14,890 nt of DNA from an uncultured Flavobacterium sp. (GCF_946478785.1 NZ_CAMLDD010000044.1:1-14890); one strand, 5' to 3'. Positions 6,485 to 13,812 are shown, counted from the stretch's first letter. Made by a program: numbers and translations. Notes: generated by a model not told the origin, from the letters alone.

Positions 6485-7207
6485 ATGTCTAAATTATATA
6501 TCGTTCCAACGCCAATTGGCAATCTTGAAGACATGACTTTTCGCGCCATCCGGATTCTGAAAGAAGTCGATTTGATTTTGGCCGAAGACACCAGAACGAG
6601 CGGCAAGTTGTTAAAGCATTTTGAAATTGGCACCCACATGCACAGCCACCACATGCACAACGAGCACAAAACAACCGAAAATTTAATTGCACGTTTGAAA
6701 GCTGGTGAAACAATCGCCCTAATTTCAGATGCTGGAACTCCGGCAATTTCAGATCCCGGATTTTTATTGACGCGAGCTTGTGTCGAAAATAAAATTGAAG
6801 TAGAATGTTTACCCGGTGCAACGGCTTTTGTTCCGGCTTTGGTCAACAGCGGACTCCCAAACGATAAATTTGTTTTTGAAGGTTTTTTACCTGATAAAAA
6901 AGGACGCCAGACTCGATTTTTGGCTTTAGCCGAAGAAACCAGAACGATGATTTTATATGTTTCTCCACATAAATTAGTTAAAACTTTAGCTGAATTTATT
7001 CAGTATTTTGGTCAAGACAGACAAGTTTGCGTTTCGCGTGAATTATCAAAAATGCACGAGGAAAATGTACGCGGAACTGCAAAAGAAGTTTTAACCCATT
7101 TTGAAAAAACAGCACCGCGTGGTGAAATCGTCGTAGTCGTTGCGGGAAAAACTATAATCAAAGAACCTAAGAAAAGTAAGTTTTCTAAGAATGATGACGA
7201 AGAATAA
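6485..7207 (+). CDS. rsmI: 16S rRNA (cytidine(1402)-2'-O)-methyltransferase
   Basis: SAM-dependent tetrapyrrole-methylase-fold enzyme that 2'-O-methylates C1402 in the ribosomal P site. The 240 residues are slightly short of the E. coli type, as is common in Bacteroidota. Motifs: KLYIVPTPIGNLEDMT at the start, AEDTRTSGKLL (about 33-43), ISDAGTPAISDPG (about 81-93), and LPGATAFVPALVNSGLP with FEGFLPDKKGRQ following. The tail is Lys/Glu-rich (KEPKKSKFSKNDDEE). I chose the ATG at 6485 (MSKLYIVPTP), not an in-frame TTG at 6479, because family members begin just before the KLYIVPTP strand. The gene is flanked on both sides by CACNNATT palindromic repeats. Confidence 0.95.
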   Translation: MSKLYIVPTPIGNLEDMTFRAIRILKEVDLILAEDTRTSGKLLKHFEIGTHMHSHHMHNEHKTTENLIARLKAGETIALISDAGTPAISDPGFLLTRACVENKIEVECLPGATAFVPALVNSGLPNDKFVFEGFLPDKKGRQTRFLALAEETRTMILYVSPHKLVKTLAEFIQYFGQDRQVCVSRELSKMHEENVRGTAKEVLTHFEKTAPRGEIVVVVAGKTIIKEPKKSKFSKNDDEE

Positions 7208-7250
7208 TTTCTGAACCACCCCAATTAGCATAAATCAAAAAAAAATGGTC

Positions 7251-7309
7251 GCCACAAATTACACAAATTATCACAAATTTAATTAGTGGAAATTTGTGTA
7301 ATTTGTGGC
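7251..7309. repeat. Perfect 19-bp inverted repeat of CACAAATT units
   Basis: GCCACAAATTACACAAATT (7251-7269) is the exact inverse of 7291-7309, separated by 21 nt that holds a third CACAAATT unit. It lies 43 nt after the rsmI stop and 17 nt before the HopJ-family start. If transcribed it forms a strong stem. The + strand lacks a following T-run (A7 instead), while the - strand has T-rich sequence after it. Same unit family as 6379-6470. Confidence 0.8.
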
Positions 7310-7326
7310 AAAAAAACATCAACATT

Positions 7327-7671
7327 ATGAGCATACAAGCCTTTTTAGAAAAACTAAAACAAACTCCAAACCAAATCACATTCCCTGAAACTATTGCAGT
7401 AATTGAGGAAAACTACAATTTTACTCCAACCGCTTTCCAAAACGGAACACAGCACAATGCAGCCGGAGAAAATTCAGGTTCTTGCAAATTATTTTCTTTT
7501 GCAAAATCGCAAAACTTAAGTAAAGAAGAAACTTTAGCCTGTTTTGGGGCTTTTTATTTTGAAGAAGTTCTAAAAGATCCAAACGGAACCAATCACCAAA
7601 ATATTCGAAATTTTATCAATTTGGGCTGGGACGGAATTCAGTTTGAAGGAAATGCTTTGGAGCCGAAATGA
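7327..7671 (+). CDS. HopJ type III effector family protein
   Basis: A 114-residue cytosolic protein matching the HopJ family (PF08888 by recognition). Despite the name, this family is widespread in free-living bacteria with no type III secretion, and its biochemical role is unknown. The whole length is one domain: SIQAFLEKLKQTPNQITFPETIAVIEENYNF, FQNGTQHNAAGENSGSCK, LFSFAKSQNLSKEETLACFGAFYFEEVLKDPNG, HQNIRNFINLGWDGIQFEG, each typical of the family. I placed the start at the ATG giving MSIQAFLEKL; an in-frame ATG 33 nt upstream lies within the palindromic repeat and would add 11 unlikely residues. It lies between rsmI and recJ, all on +. No effector role should be read from the name here. Confidence 0.88.
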   Translation: MSIQAFLEKLKQTPNQITFPETIAVIEENYNFTPTAFQNGTQHNAAGENSGSCKLFSFAKSQNLSKEETLACFGAFYFEEVLKDPNGTNHQNIRNFINLGWDGIQFEGNALEPK

Positions 7672-7723
7672 TTTTAGATTTTTTGTGAAGTCTGCTTTAT
7701 CCTAAAATTTGAACTCAAAAAAA

Positions 7724-7746
7724 TTTCAAAGTTTAAAACTTTGAAA
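7724..7746. other. AT-rich hairpin between HopJ-family gene and recJ
   Basis: TTTCAAAGT (7724-7732) is the perfect inverse of ACTTTGAAA (7738-7746), 5-nt loop. On the - strand it is followed by seven T (rc of 7717-7723), terminator-like, but no - strand gene is present. On + it is followed by A-rich sequence. It may still end the HopJ-family transcript; evidence is weak. Confidence 0.4.
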
Positions 7747-7782
7747 AAGTTAAAAACCGAATATTTCTACCACAGATTAAAC

Positions 7783-7817
7783 GATTTTTGATTTCTTCAA
7801 TCTAAAAATCTAAAATC
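7783..7817 (+). repeat. recJ leader: hairpin plus AATCTAAA repeats
   Basis: GATTTTTGATT (7783-7793) is inverse to AATCTAAAAATC (7799-7810) with one bulged base. The array of AATCTAAA units then continues to the recJ ATG. The final 20 or so bases before the ATG are almost the same as those before asnS (AATCTAAAATCTAMAATTAAA form). A CACAGATT unit lies just upstream at 7771. Confidence 0.55.
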
Positions 7818-7835
7818 TAAAATCTACAATTAAAA

Positions 7836-9539
7836 ATGCGCTGGACAATAAAACCAAAACCTTCTGAGGATAAAATCAAACATTTGGCACAGGCCTTAAA
7901 TGTAGAAGATTTTGTAGCCACGCTTTTGATTCAGCGCGGAATTGAAACTTTTGAAGATGCCAAGAATTTCTTTCGCCCTTCATTAGAACATCTTCATGAT
8001 CCGTTCCTGATGAAAGATATGGATAAAGCCATTGCCCGCATCGAATTGGCCATTGAAAATCAGGAAAATATTTTGGTTTTTGGTGATTATGATGTTGACG
8101 GAACAACGGCTGTTTCTTTGGTTTCATCCTATTTAAAATCACATTATCCAAATATTGCCACCTATATTCCGGATCGATATGATGAAGGTTACGGAATTTC
8201 GTTTAAAGGAATCGACTTTGCTGATGACAACGGATTTTCGTTAATTATTGCACTCGATTGTGGAATCAAATCCATCGATCATATCGCCTACGCGAAAGCA
8301 AAAGGTATCGATTTTATCATTTGCGATCACCACAGACCCGGAAATATGCTGCCAGATGCTGTTGCCATTTTAGATCCAAAAAGAGAAGATTGCGATTATC
8401 CATATGATGAATTATGCGGTTGCGGAGTTGGTTTTAAATTGATTCAGGCACTAGGGCAAAGATGGAATGAGACAATAGACGATCTGGTTCCGTACCTGGA
8501 TTTGGTAGCTACTGCAATCGCTGCTGATATTGTTCCGATTACCGGTGAAAACAGGGTTTTGGCTTATTTCGGATTGCAGGTTATCAATAGCGAACCAAGA
8601 CCTGGAATCAAAGCCTTGACACATCAGATCAAAAAGAAAGTTTTAGATATTACAGATGTTGTTTTTATCATTTCACCAAGAATAAATGCCGCAGGGAGAA
8701 TCAAACACGGGAATCATGCGGTTGAATTACTGAGTGAATTTAATTTTGAGCAGGCACAGCAATTTGCTTCGGAAATAGAGCAATATAATTCGGATAGAAA
8801 AGATTTAGACAAACGAATTACCAAAGAGGCGTTTCAACAAATTCTGGAGAATCAGGAAGAAGAACGATTTTCAACAGTAGTTTTTCAGGAAGACTGGCAC
8901 AAAGGCGTAATCGGAATTGTAGCTTCAAGATTAATCGAAACCTACTATCGCCCTACTTTGGTTTTTACGAAAAGCGGAGACAAATATGCGGCTTCAGCCA
9001 GATCGGTAAAGGGTTTTGATGTTTACAATGCCTTAGATGCCTGTGCTGAACATCTGGAACAATTTGGAGGTCATATGTACGCTGCCGGAATGACTTTGAA
9101 AGCAGAAAATTATGTGAATTTCAAACATGCATTTGAAAAACAGGTTCAGGAAACTATTCTTCCGGAAATGCGAACACCTGAAATAGAAATTGATGCCGAA
9201 ATCAATTTTACAGACATTACTCCAAAACTCATCCGGATTTTAAAGCAATTTGAACCTTATGGCCCACAGAATATGACACCCGTTTTTATGTCTTCGGATG
9301 TAACAGACACAGGTTATGCGAAAACTTTGGGAGCAGATGAAGAACATTTAAGACTTTTTGTAAAACAAAATAATTCGGAGGGACTAGCCGCAATAGGTTT
9401 TGGACTGGGAAAAAAAATAGATCTGGCAAAAAACCACAATCCTTTTCAGATAGCGTATACAATTTGTGAAAACGAATGGAACGATAAAGTGTCTACGCAG
9501 CTTATGTTAAAAGATATCAGAAAAAATGAAAAAGAATAA
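7836..9539 (+). CDS. recJ: Single-stranded-DNA-specific exonuclease RecJ
   Basis: 5'-3' exonuclease on single-stranded DNA, used in recombinational and mismatch repair. The 567 residues match the family. DHH-domain metal motifs are D84-Y-D-V-D88-G, D141 in ALDCGIKS, and the DHH signature D164-H-H166 (CDHHRPG). The DHHA1 nucleic-acid-binding domain follows with SARSVKGFDVYNALDACAEHLEQFGGH (H413) and MYAAGMTL. The C-terminal OB-fold region runs about 450-560. Near-cognate features such as ISPRINAAGRI confirm RecJ and not a nano-RNase. Its last 14 bases overlap the start of the MFS gene, implying translational coupling. The start ATG follows the AATCTAAA leader. Confidence 0.97.
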   Translation: MRWTIKPKPSEDKIKHLAQALNVEDFVATLLIQRGIETFEDAKNFFRPSLEHLHDPFLMKDMDKAIARIELAIENQENILVFGDYDVDGTTAVSLVSSYLKSHYPNIATYIPDRYDEGYGISFKGIDFADDNGFSLIIALDCGIKSIDHIAYAKAKGIDFIICDHHRPGNMLPDAVAILDPKREDCDYPYDELCGCGVGFKLIQALGQRWNETIDDLVPYLDLVATAIAADIVPITGENRVLAYFGLQVINSEPRPGIKALTHQIKKKVLDITDVVFIISPRINAAGRIKHGNHAVELLSEFNFEQAQQFASEIEQYNSDRKDLDKRITKEAFQQILENQEEERFSTVVFQEDWHKGVIGIVASRLIETYYRPTLVFTKSGDKYAASARSVKGFDVYNALDACAEHLEQFGGHMYAAGMTLKAENYVNFKHAFEKQVQETILPEMRTPEIEIDAEINFTDITPKLIRILKQFEPYGPQNMTPVFMSSDVTDTGYAKTLGADEEHLRLFVKQNNSEGLAAIGFGLGKKIDLAKNHNPFQIAYTICENEWNDKVSTQLMLKDIRKNEKE

Positions 9540-10809
9540 TACCGACAAACGCGATCCTTATCAGGCTTTACGATTCAGAGAGTTCAATATTTTTTTATTA
9601 TTGCGTTTTGCCATGGTTTTTGCCTGGTCGATGCAGTTTATTGTGATTGAATGGGAAGTCTACAGTTTAACTAAAAATCCGCTTTCATTAGGTATGATTG
9701 GCTTAATGGAAGTAATTCCGGCTGTTTCGATGGCCTTATTTGCCGGTCACATGGTGGATCAGCGGGAAAAAAAAGGATTATTGGTCAAATGTATCCTTGG
9801 ATTTTCAGTAATTAGTTTTGGATTATTTTTACTGACCTGGCCAAAAGTCGTGGCCGGTTGGTCTACCAATGCTATTCTCTATTCCATTTATTTTTTAGTG
9901 TTTTTAGGAGGGCTAGTCCGCGCTTTTCTGGGACCAACAATCTTTTCATTATTGTCTTTGATCGTGCCTAAAAAAGCGTATCCAAATGCAGCTACATGGA
10001 GCAGTTCGGTTTGGCAGATTGGTTCTGTTTTAGGACCCGCTGTTGCAGGATTCTCCATTACTTTCATTGGTGTTCACTGGTCGATGTGTTCGGTTTTTGG
10101 ATGTTCGGTTTTTGCTTTGTTGGCGCTGTCACAAATCAGCAAAAAACCTATTTTGAATCCTAAAATCGGTGAACCTGTTATGGAAAGTTTAAAGGAGGGA
10201 TTAAAGTTTGTATTTAATAACAAAACCATTTTGGGCGTTCTTTCCCTTGATATGGTGGCAGTTCTGTTTGGAGGAGCTGTTGCTTTACTGCCCGTTTTTG
10301 CACAGGATATTTTAAAAGTAGGCCCTGAAGGCTTTGGTGTATTGAGAGCAGCACCCGCAGTGGGTGCCTTTATTACGATGATGATTTCTGCTTATGTTCC
10401 TTTGTATGAGAAAGCAGGAATGAAATTGTTGGGCGCTATTTTCGTTTTTGGATTGAGCATTATTCTATTTGGGGTTTCTACCATTTTCTGGATTTCCGTT
10501 TTTGCACTGTTTTTAAGCGGGTTGGCTGACGGAATTTCAGTAGTAATCCGTCAGACCATTTTACAGCTTAAAACTCCTGATCATATGCGTGGTCGTGTTG
10601 CTGCGGTAAACTCAATGTTTGTTGGCTCTTCGAATGAATTAGGCGCTTTTGAAAGCGGTCTGACAGCAAAATTGATGGGAACTGTAACTTCGGTGGTTTT
10701 TGGCGGAAGTATGACATTATTAACTGTCTTAGGTTTCGGAATCAAATCTCCAACCTTTAGAAATCTGGATCTCCAAAAAGATATGGAAGATCATCAAAAT
10801 ATGGAGTGA
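9526..10809 (+). CDS. MFS transporter (MFS_3 / EntS-like exporter)
   Basis: A 427-residue inner-membrane secondary transporter with about 12 hydrophobic helices, in the size range of the family. The loop between helices 2 and 3 is AGHMVDQREKKGLL (73-86), the MFS motif A with G74, D78, R80 and K83. A second conserved loop in the C-terminal half reads DHMRGRVAAVNSMFVGSSNELGAFESG. This pattern is like MFS_3/EntS-type exporters, often labelled siderophore or drug exporters; the substrate cannot be inferred. The ATG lies inside the 3' end of recJ (14-bp overlap), so it is probably co-translated with recJ, though a functional link is not obvious. The tail (about 407-427) is charged and cytoplasmic. 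An inverted repeat starts 5 nt after the stop. Confidence 0.9.
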   Translation: MKKNNTDKRDPYQALRFREFNIFLLLRFAMVFAWSMQFIVIEWEVYSLTKNPLSLGMIGLMEVIPAVSMALFAGHMVDQREKKGLLVKCILGFSVISFGLFLLTWPKVVAGWSTNAILYSIYFLVFLGGLVRAFLGPTIFSLLSLIVPKKAYPNAATWSSSVWQIGSVLGPAVAGFSITFIGVHWSMCSVFGCSVFALLALSQISKKPILNPKIGEPVMESLKEGLKFVFNNKTILGVLSLDMVAVLFGGAVALLPVFAQDILKVGPEGFGVLRAAPAVGAFITMMISAYVPLYEKAGMKLLGAIFVFGLSIILFGVSTIFWISVFALFLSGLADGISVVIRQTILQLKTPDHMRGRVAAVNSMFVGSSNELGAFESGLTAKLMGTVTSVVFGGSMTLLTVLGFGIKSPTFRNLDLQKDMEDHQNME

Positions 10810-10814
10810 TTTTT

Positions 10815-10924
10815 TTTCACCATATAAGTGATATAAGTAAATTTATGTTTTTTACAACATTGCGCAAAGTCGAAATGCTTTAATCCGATTAAATAAGCAA
10901 ACTTAAATCACTTATCTAGTGAAA
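10815..10924. repeat. Inverted repeat of ATAAGTGAT units after the MFS gene
   Basis: Arms 10815-10841 and 10898-10924 are inverse at 21 of 27 positions, sharing TTTCAC and ATAAGTGAT. The loop holds a smaller perfect hairpin TTTAATC-C-GATTAAA (10879-10893). The element starts directly after the MFS stop and the right arm is followed by T8 broken by one A, so it could also act as a terminator. It occupies most of the 192-bp gap. Confidence 0.65.
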
Positions 10925-10974
10925 TATTTTTTTATAATTTTTGATCTTTATTTAGAATTAATATAAATAATATT

Positions 10975-10982
10975 TATATTTG
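10975..10982 (+). promoter_or_regulatory. Promoter -7 element of the Cys-rich protein gene
   Basis: TATATTTG is an exact TANNTTTG, 19 nt before the ATG at 11002. TTTAG at 10951-10955 is at the right distance for a weak -33 box; TTTG at 10940-10943 is 31 nt away, too far. The leader would be about 13 nt with AAAGA before the start. Confidence 0.55.
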
Positions 10983-11001
10983 TTGAAATAAAGAATATGT
11001 A

Positions 11002-11358
11002 ATGAAAGATATTGAGCAGATATACCATAACAACTTTGGAGTTTCCTTTTATTGGAAAAAGGAAAATAAGGCAATATTAGATAAAGTACAATTGGTTTTC
11101 AGAGAAACCGGATTTTATCTTTCCATTCCCGAGTTGAATCAGTTTTGTGATTTGATTGAGGATAGTCTTATCGAAAATTCATGCTGTGAATCCTGTCAGT
11201 TAAAAAATTCCTGCCATAAATTTTTACTCAAAACCCCTTTATCTCAAGTGGATTTGGCAGTTTCAATGAAAGAAATAAAGTCAATAAAAGATTTAATTGA
11301 AGGTACTTTGTTCAGATTGGATCTTGATGAATATGTATATGGTGCTGGCAAAAATTAG
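11002..11358 (+). CDS. Hypothetical protein with a cysteine cluster
   Basis: A 118-residue cytosolic protein that I do not recognise with certainty. The N-terminal part reads as strands (FGVSFYWKKENKAILDKVQLVFRETGFYLS), followed by a helix with IPELNQFCDLIEDSL. The middle carries C61-C62-x2-C65-x5-C71-H72, plus C49, a spacing that could bind zinc or an iron-sulfur centre, or could be redox-active. The C-terminal half (LLKTPLSQVDLAVSMKEIKSIKDLIEGTLFRLDLDEYV) is predicted helical. The layout resembles small uncharacterised Flavobacteriia proteins, but no family is claimed. It has its own promoter and is convergent with lpxH; the two stop codons overlap by 3 bases. Confidence 0.75.
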   Translation: MKDIEQIYHNNFGVSFYWKKENKAILDKVQLVFRETGFYLSIPELNQFCDLIEDSLIENSCCESCQLKNSCHKFLLKTPLSQVDLAVSMKEIKSIKDLIEGTLFRLDLDEYVYGAGKN

Positions 11359-12098
11359 TTTCCGAATTTTTTAAGTTCAAAAGTTTCGCCATCAAAAACG
11401 CCGTAAGTAAAATAACCAATCCAGTCGCCCAGATTTACATACTCGGATTTTTCTCCTACCGGAATAATCATAGGTAAATGACGGTGACCGAAAATAAAGT
11501 AATTGTAGTGTTTAGTTTCGAGTTTGCGTTTAGCATATAAAACCAGCCATTCATTTTCTTCACCCAGGAATTTCACATCATCATCTCCGGAAATAAGTTT
11601 GTTTTTAACGGATAGATATTGAGCCAGACTTACACCAATATCGGGGTGCATCCATCTAAAAAGCCATTTTGAAAACGGATTTGTAAATACTTTTTTCATT
11701 CTTTTATATCCTTTATCACCAGGACCTTTTCCGTCGCCATGGCCAATTAAAAAGGTTTTTCCGTTAAAAGTAAATTCCTTATTGTCATGATAAACCGGAA
11801 TATTCAATTCGGTTTCAAAATAATCGCTCATCCATAAATCATGGTTCCCAACAAAGAAGAAAATCGGGATTCCACTGTCGCGAATTTCGGCCAGTTTGCC
11901 TAAAACACGCACAAAACCTTTGGGAACAACGGTTTTATATTCGAACCAAAAATCAAATAAATCACCTAATAAAAAAATAGCCTCAGCATCTTCTTTTACC
12001 TCATCAAGCCAGGCCACAAATTTCTTTTCGCGAGGCAAACTTAATTCAGGAGTTGGAGCTCCAAAATGCTGATCAGAAGCAAAATATATTTTTTTCAT
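11355..12098 (-). CDS. lpxH: UDP-2,3-diacylglucosamine diphosphatase
   Basis: Cleaves UDP-2,3-diacylglucosamine to lipid X and UMP, the fourth step of lipid A synthesis, peripheral to the inner membrane. The 247 residues are of family size. The calcineurin-like metallophosphatase motifs are D9-Q-H11, G45-D46 (LLGDLFDFW), G84-N85-H86-D87, G119-H120-G-D122, and G204-H205-R-H207. Between them lies GPGDKGYKRMKKVF, followed by helix-rich NPFSKWLFRWMHPD, the LpxH-type insertion lobe. Bacteroidota annotations use this name. The strongest alternative is a related cell-envelope phosphodiesterase. queD lies upstream on the same strand, separated by 76 bp with a perfect 12-bp inverted repeat, so co-transcription is plausible. 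Confidence 0.9.
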   Translation of the reverse strand: MKKIYFASDQHFGAPTPELSLPREKKFVAWLDEVKEDAEAIFLLGDLFDFWFEYKTVVPKGFVRVLGKLAEIRDSGIPIFFFVGNHDLWMSDYFETELNIPVYHDNKEFTFNGKTFLIGHGDGKGPGDKGYKRMKKVFTNPFSKWLFRWMHPDIGVSLAQYLSVKNKLISGDDDVKFLGEENEWLVLYAKRKLETKHYNYFIFGHRHLPMIIPVGEKSEYVNLGDWIGYFTYGVFDGETFELKKFGN

Positions 12099-12124
12099 TT
12101 GGTGTGTTAAAAGTTAGATGTTAG

Positions 12125-12173
12125 AAGTTATGAGTTTTTTGGCTTTAACGTTTAAACTCTTAACTCATAACTT
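12125..12173. repeat. AACTCATAACT hairpin between queD and lpxH
   Basis: AAGTTATGAGTT (12125-12136) is the perfect 12-bp inverse of AACTCATAACTT (12162-12173). The loop contains further AAACTCTTAACT-type units and a GTTAGATGTTAG-like variant lies just outside. Same unit as the asnS-rpoN array. It begins one base after the queD stop. Confidence 0.75.
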
Positions 12174-12174
12174 A

Positions 12175-12627
12175 TTACATATTATCAGAAGCGTACCATT
12201 CTGCAAAAGACGATTCGGTTTCCTGAAGTTTTAGGGAGAAAAGTTTAATTCCTGAAGGTAATCTTGAAACAATTCTATTTGCAAAATCAACGACCATGTT
12301 TTCGCTTGTTGGCTGATAATCGACTAAGATTACGTGATGCCCACGATTTTTTAATTCATTTGCCAATTCAACATGAGGTGTCGTTTCATTAAAAACAGTT
12401 GCATGATCAAATTGGTCGACGATTTCTTCTTTTACAATTTTCTTTAGATCCGAAAAATCGATTACCATTCCGAATTTTACATTTGACCGGTCTGTAATTG
12501 GCGAACCAATAACCGTTACCGATAATTTGTAACTATGTCCGTGAACGTTCTTGCATTTTCCATCGTAGCCGTACAAAGCGTGTCCGGTTTCGAAACTAAA
12601 TTGTTTTGTAATTCTGATATTACTCAT
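12175..12627 (-). CDS. queD: 6-carboxytetrahydropterin synthase (QueD/PTPS family)
   Basis: Converts 7,8-dihydroneopterin triphosphate to 6-carboxytetrahydropterin in queuosine (preQ0) synthesis. At 150 residues it is slightly longer than the E. coli type. The zinc ligands are H16, H29 and H31 (FETGHAL, NVHGHSY). The catalytic Cys is C25 (GKCKN), with D74-H75 (QFDHATVFN) completing the triad. E109 in PTSEN and E136 in LQETES belong to the pterin-binding pocket. The family also includes 6-pyruvoyl-tetrahydropterin synthase, so the exact reaction is inferred; no other que gene is in the window. The - strand start follows an exact TANNTTTG promoter element. Confidence 0.93.
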   Translation of the reverse strand: MSNIRITKQFSFETGHALYGYDGKCKNVHGHSYKLSVTVIGSPITDRSNVKFGMVIDFSDLKKIVKEEIVDQFDHATVFNETTPHVELANELKNRGHHVILVDYQPTSENMVVDFANRIVSRLPSGIKLFSLKLQETESSFAEWYASDNM

Positions 12628-12641
12628 CGGGTATTTTTTTG

Positions 12642-12649
12642 CAAATTTA
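12642..12649 (-). promoter_or_regulatory. Promoter -7 element of queD
   Basis: On - the sequence reads TAAATTTG, an exact TANNTTTG, 14 nt before the queD ATG, giving a leader of under 12 nt. No convincing TTG at the -33 distance was found; the nearest is 31 nt upstream. Confidence 0.5.
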
Positions 12650-12705
12650 AGAAATAGATGCGAGAAATGTCATCTTATTACAAAAAGGTCATGTTTTATG
12701 GTTCT

Positions 12706-12815
12706 AGCCCTAATGGAAGCGGCATCCTATTGTGCCGGGGTTCGGCACAAAAGATATAGCGGACAGCAGGACACGAGCGAAAGCGAACTGACGAAGTAAA
12801 CAGCTCCTGAAAAAA
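12706..12815 (+). repeat. Structured intergenic repeat, copy 2
   Basis: Shares with copy 1 the order GGAAGCGG, ATCCT, hairpin, AAGATATAGCGGACAGCAGGA, and AGCTCCTGAAAAA. The hairpin is TTGTGCCG (12730-12737) with CGGCACAA (12743-12750), 5-nt loop, a different sequence from copy 1. CAGGA can pair with TCCTG at the 3' side, enclosing a 30-nt variable insert (ACACGAGCGAAAGCGAACTG and on) absent from copy 1. The A-rich end abuts the stop codon of the convergent echA-like gene. Confidence 0.7.
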
Positions 12816-13580
12816 CTACTTCTTAAATTGTAATAAAGCTTTTTTAGTAAAATCAGACAAAACCAGCTTCCCGGTAATTTTAGCGCGTTCAATGAGGATG
12901 GATTCCCATTGTTCTGTACCTTCCCAAATAATTTTCTTCATTTCGGATAAAGCTTCGGGATTGTATGAACTTAGTTTTTGAGCAAAATTTTGAACTTCCT
13001 GATCCAATAAATCCGCATGATGAAGTGCTGAAAATAGCCCGTTTTGTAATGCCCAGCTTGCCGATTTCCATTCGTGAGCTGCCAAAGTCATTTCGGTCAT
13101 TGCCGTTTTGCCAATTTTACGCGAAACAGCCGGCTCAATCACAAACGGCCCAATCCCAATCGCGAGTTCAGAAAGTTTCACAGCGCTTTCCGGTGTTGCC
13201 AAAACGTAATCGCAGGTGGCAATAATACCAACACCGCCGCCGACAGCTTTTCCCTGAACACGGCCAATAATGAGTTTGGTACAGTTTCGCATGGCGTTTA
13301 ACAAATGGGCAAAACCTGAGAAAAATTCGGTTCCCTGCTCTTCATTCTGCACTGCCAGAAGCTCATCAAAGGATGCGCCTGAACAAAAAGCTTTAGAACC
13401 TTCGCTTTGCAGGACAATTACCGAAATGGTGTCGTTTCTGCTCAACAAATTAATTTCAGTTGTTAATCGATCCAACAATTCACGCGGAAAAGAATTGCTG
13501 GCCGGATGCCCAAATTGCACCGTACCAACAGTATTTTGAAAACTAGTCTGTAAAGATCCGTTTTGATTTTCTAAACTCAT
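12816..13580 (-). CDS. Enoyl-CoA hydratase/isomerase family protein
   Basis: A 254-residue crotonase-fold protein acting on a CoA thioester. The oxyanion-hole loops are present (KAFCSGASF at 63-71; GKAVGGGVGI at 110-119). Mapping onto the rat hydratase pattern GGGCE144...QPE164 (20 residues apart), the first catalytic Glu is Gly118 here and the second is Glu138 in KLSELAIG. Keeping only the second acid is typical of delta3-delta2 isomerases or PaaG-type enzymes more than hydratases. The GIGPFVIEP segment replaces the usual GAGGTQR and resembles methylglutaconyl-CoA hydratase-like proteins. The substrate is therefore not assignable. It has its own promoter, divergent from tRNA-Ala, and the stop touches repeat copy 2. 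Confidence 0.9.
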   Translation of the reverse strand: MSLENQNGSLQTSFQNTVGTVQFGHPASNSFPRELLDRLTTEINLLSRNDTISVIVLQSEGSKAFCSGASFDELLAVQNEEQGTEFFSGFAHLLNAMRNCTKLIIGRVQGKAVGGGVGIIATCDYVLATPESAVKLSELAIGIGPFVIEPAVSRKIGKTAMTEMTLAAHEWKSASWALQNGLFSALHHADLLDQEVQNFAQKLSSYNPEALSEMKKIIWEGTEQWESILIERAKITGKLVLSDFTKKALLQFKK

Positions 13581-13597
13581 AAAAATAGATTTGAACG

Positions 13598-13627
13598 TAA
13601 AGTTACAATTTTGACAACTATTTTCAA
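13598..13627 (-). promoter_or_regulatory. Promoter of the echA-like gene
   Basis: On -, TTG (13627-13625), a 19-nt spacer, then TAACTTTA (13605-13598), one mismatch from TANNTTTG. The start codon is 17 nt downstream. The spacing fits the Flavobacterium consensus. Confidence 0.5.
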
Positions 13628-13644
13628 TTCAATGCGATTTGAAA

Positions 13645-13676
13645 TTTGCTTTTTGAAAATTAATTGACTTTATTTG
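13645..13676 (+). promoter_or_regulatory. Promoter of tRNA-Ala
   Basis: TTTG (13645-13648), a 20-nt spacer, then TTTATTTG (13669-13676), one mismatch from TANNTTTG. The expected start site is just before the tRNA 5' end at 13687. Confidence 0.55.
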
Positions 13677-13686
13677 CTGTCGAAAT

Positions 13687-13760
13687 GGGGGATTAGCTCA
13701 TTTGGCTAGAGCGCTTGCCTGGCAGGCAAGAGGTGACCGGTTCGAATCCGGTATTCTCCA
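13687..13760 (+). tRNA. tRNA-Ala (anticodon GGC)
   Basis: A 74-nt tRNA. The anticodon arm is CTTGC-CTGGCAG-GCAAG, giving anticodon GGC, which reads GCC (and GCU). The D-arm is GCTC/GAGC, the T-arm ACCGG-TTCGAAT-CCGGT. The acceptor stem is GGGGATT with ATTCTCC, containing the G3-U70 pair that is the alanine identity element, and one U-U mismatch at 6-67. The discriminator is A. CCA is not encoded (CAA follows), so it is added by enzyme. Confidence 0.95.
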
Positions 13761-13761
13761 C

Positions 13762-13799
13762 AAAAAAACCGTATTACTTAATTGTGATACGGTTTTTTT
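13762..13799. terminator. Bidirectional terminator of tRNA-Ala and the small membrane gene
   Basis: The stem pairs 13762-13777 with 13784-13799 (16 bp, one T-G pair), 6-nt loop TTAATT. The + strand ends in T7 and a further T-run; the - strand ends in T7. It begins one base after the tRNA and lies 13 nt from the stop of the convergent 57-aa gene. Confidence 0.88.
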
Positions 13800-13812
13800 C
13801 TTTTTTTTTAAA

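Noticed and set aside
6400..6846. 148-residue open frame on - over rsmI
   Set aside because: Antisense to the RsmI reading frame, which carries all family motifs; it also crosses the palindromic repeat.
6379..7309. Regular short repeats considered as a CRISPR array
   Set aside because: Units are 9-10 bp, adjacent and arranged as palindromes, without unique 30-nt spacers or cas genes.
7327..7671. HopJ-family gene considered as evidence of type III secretion
   Set aside because: The family is common in free-living bacteria; no secretion or chaperone genes are present in the window.
13687..13760. tRNA-Ala considered as an integration site
   Set aside because: No integrase gene and no duplicated tRNA 3' end was found in the window.
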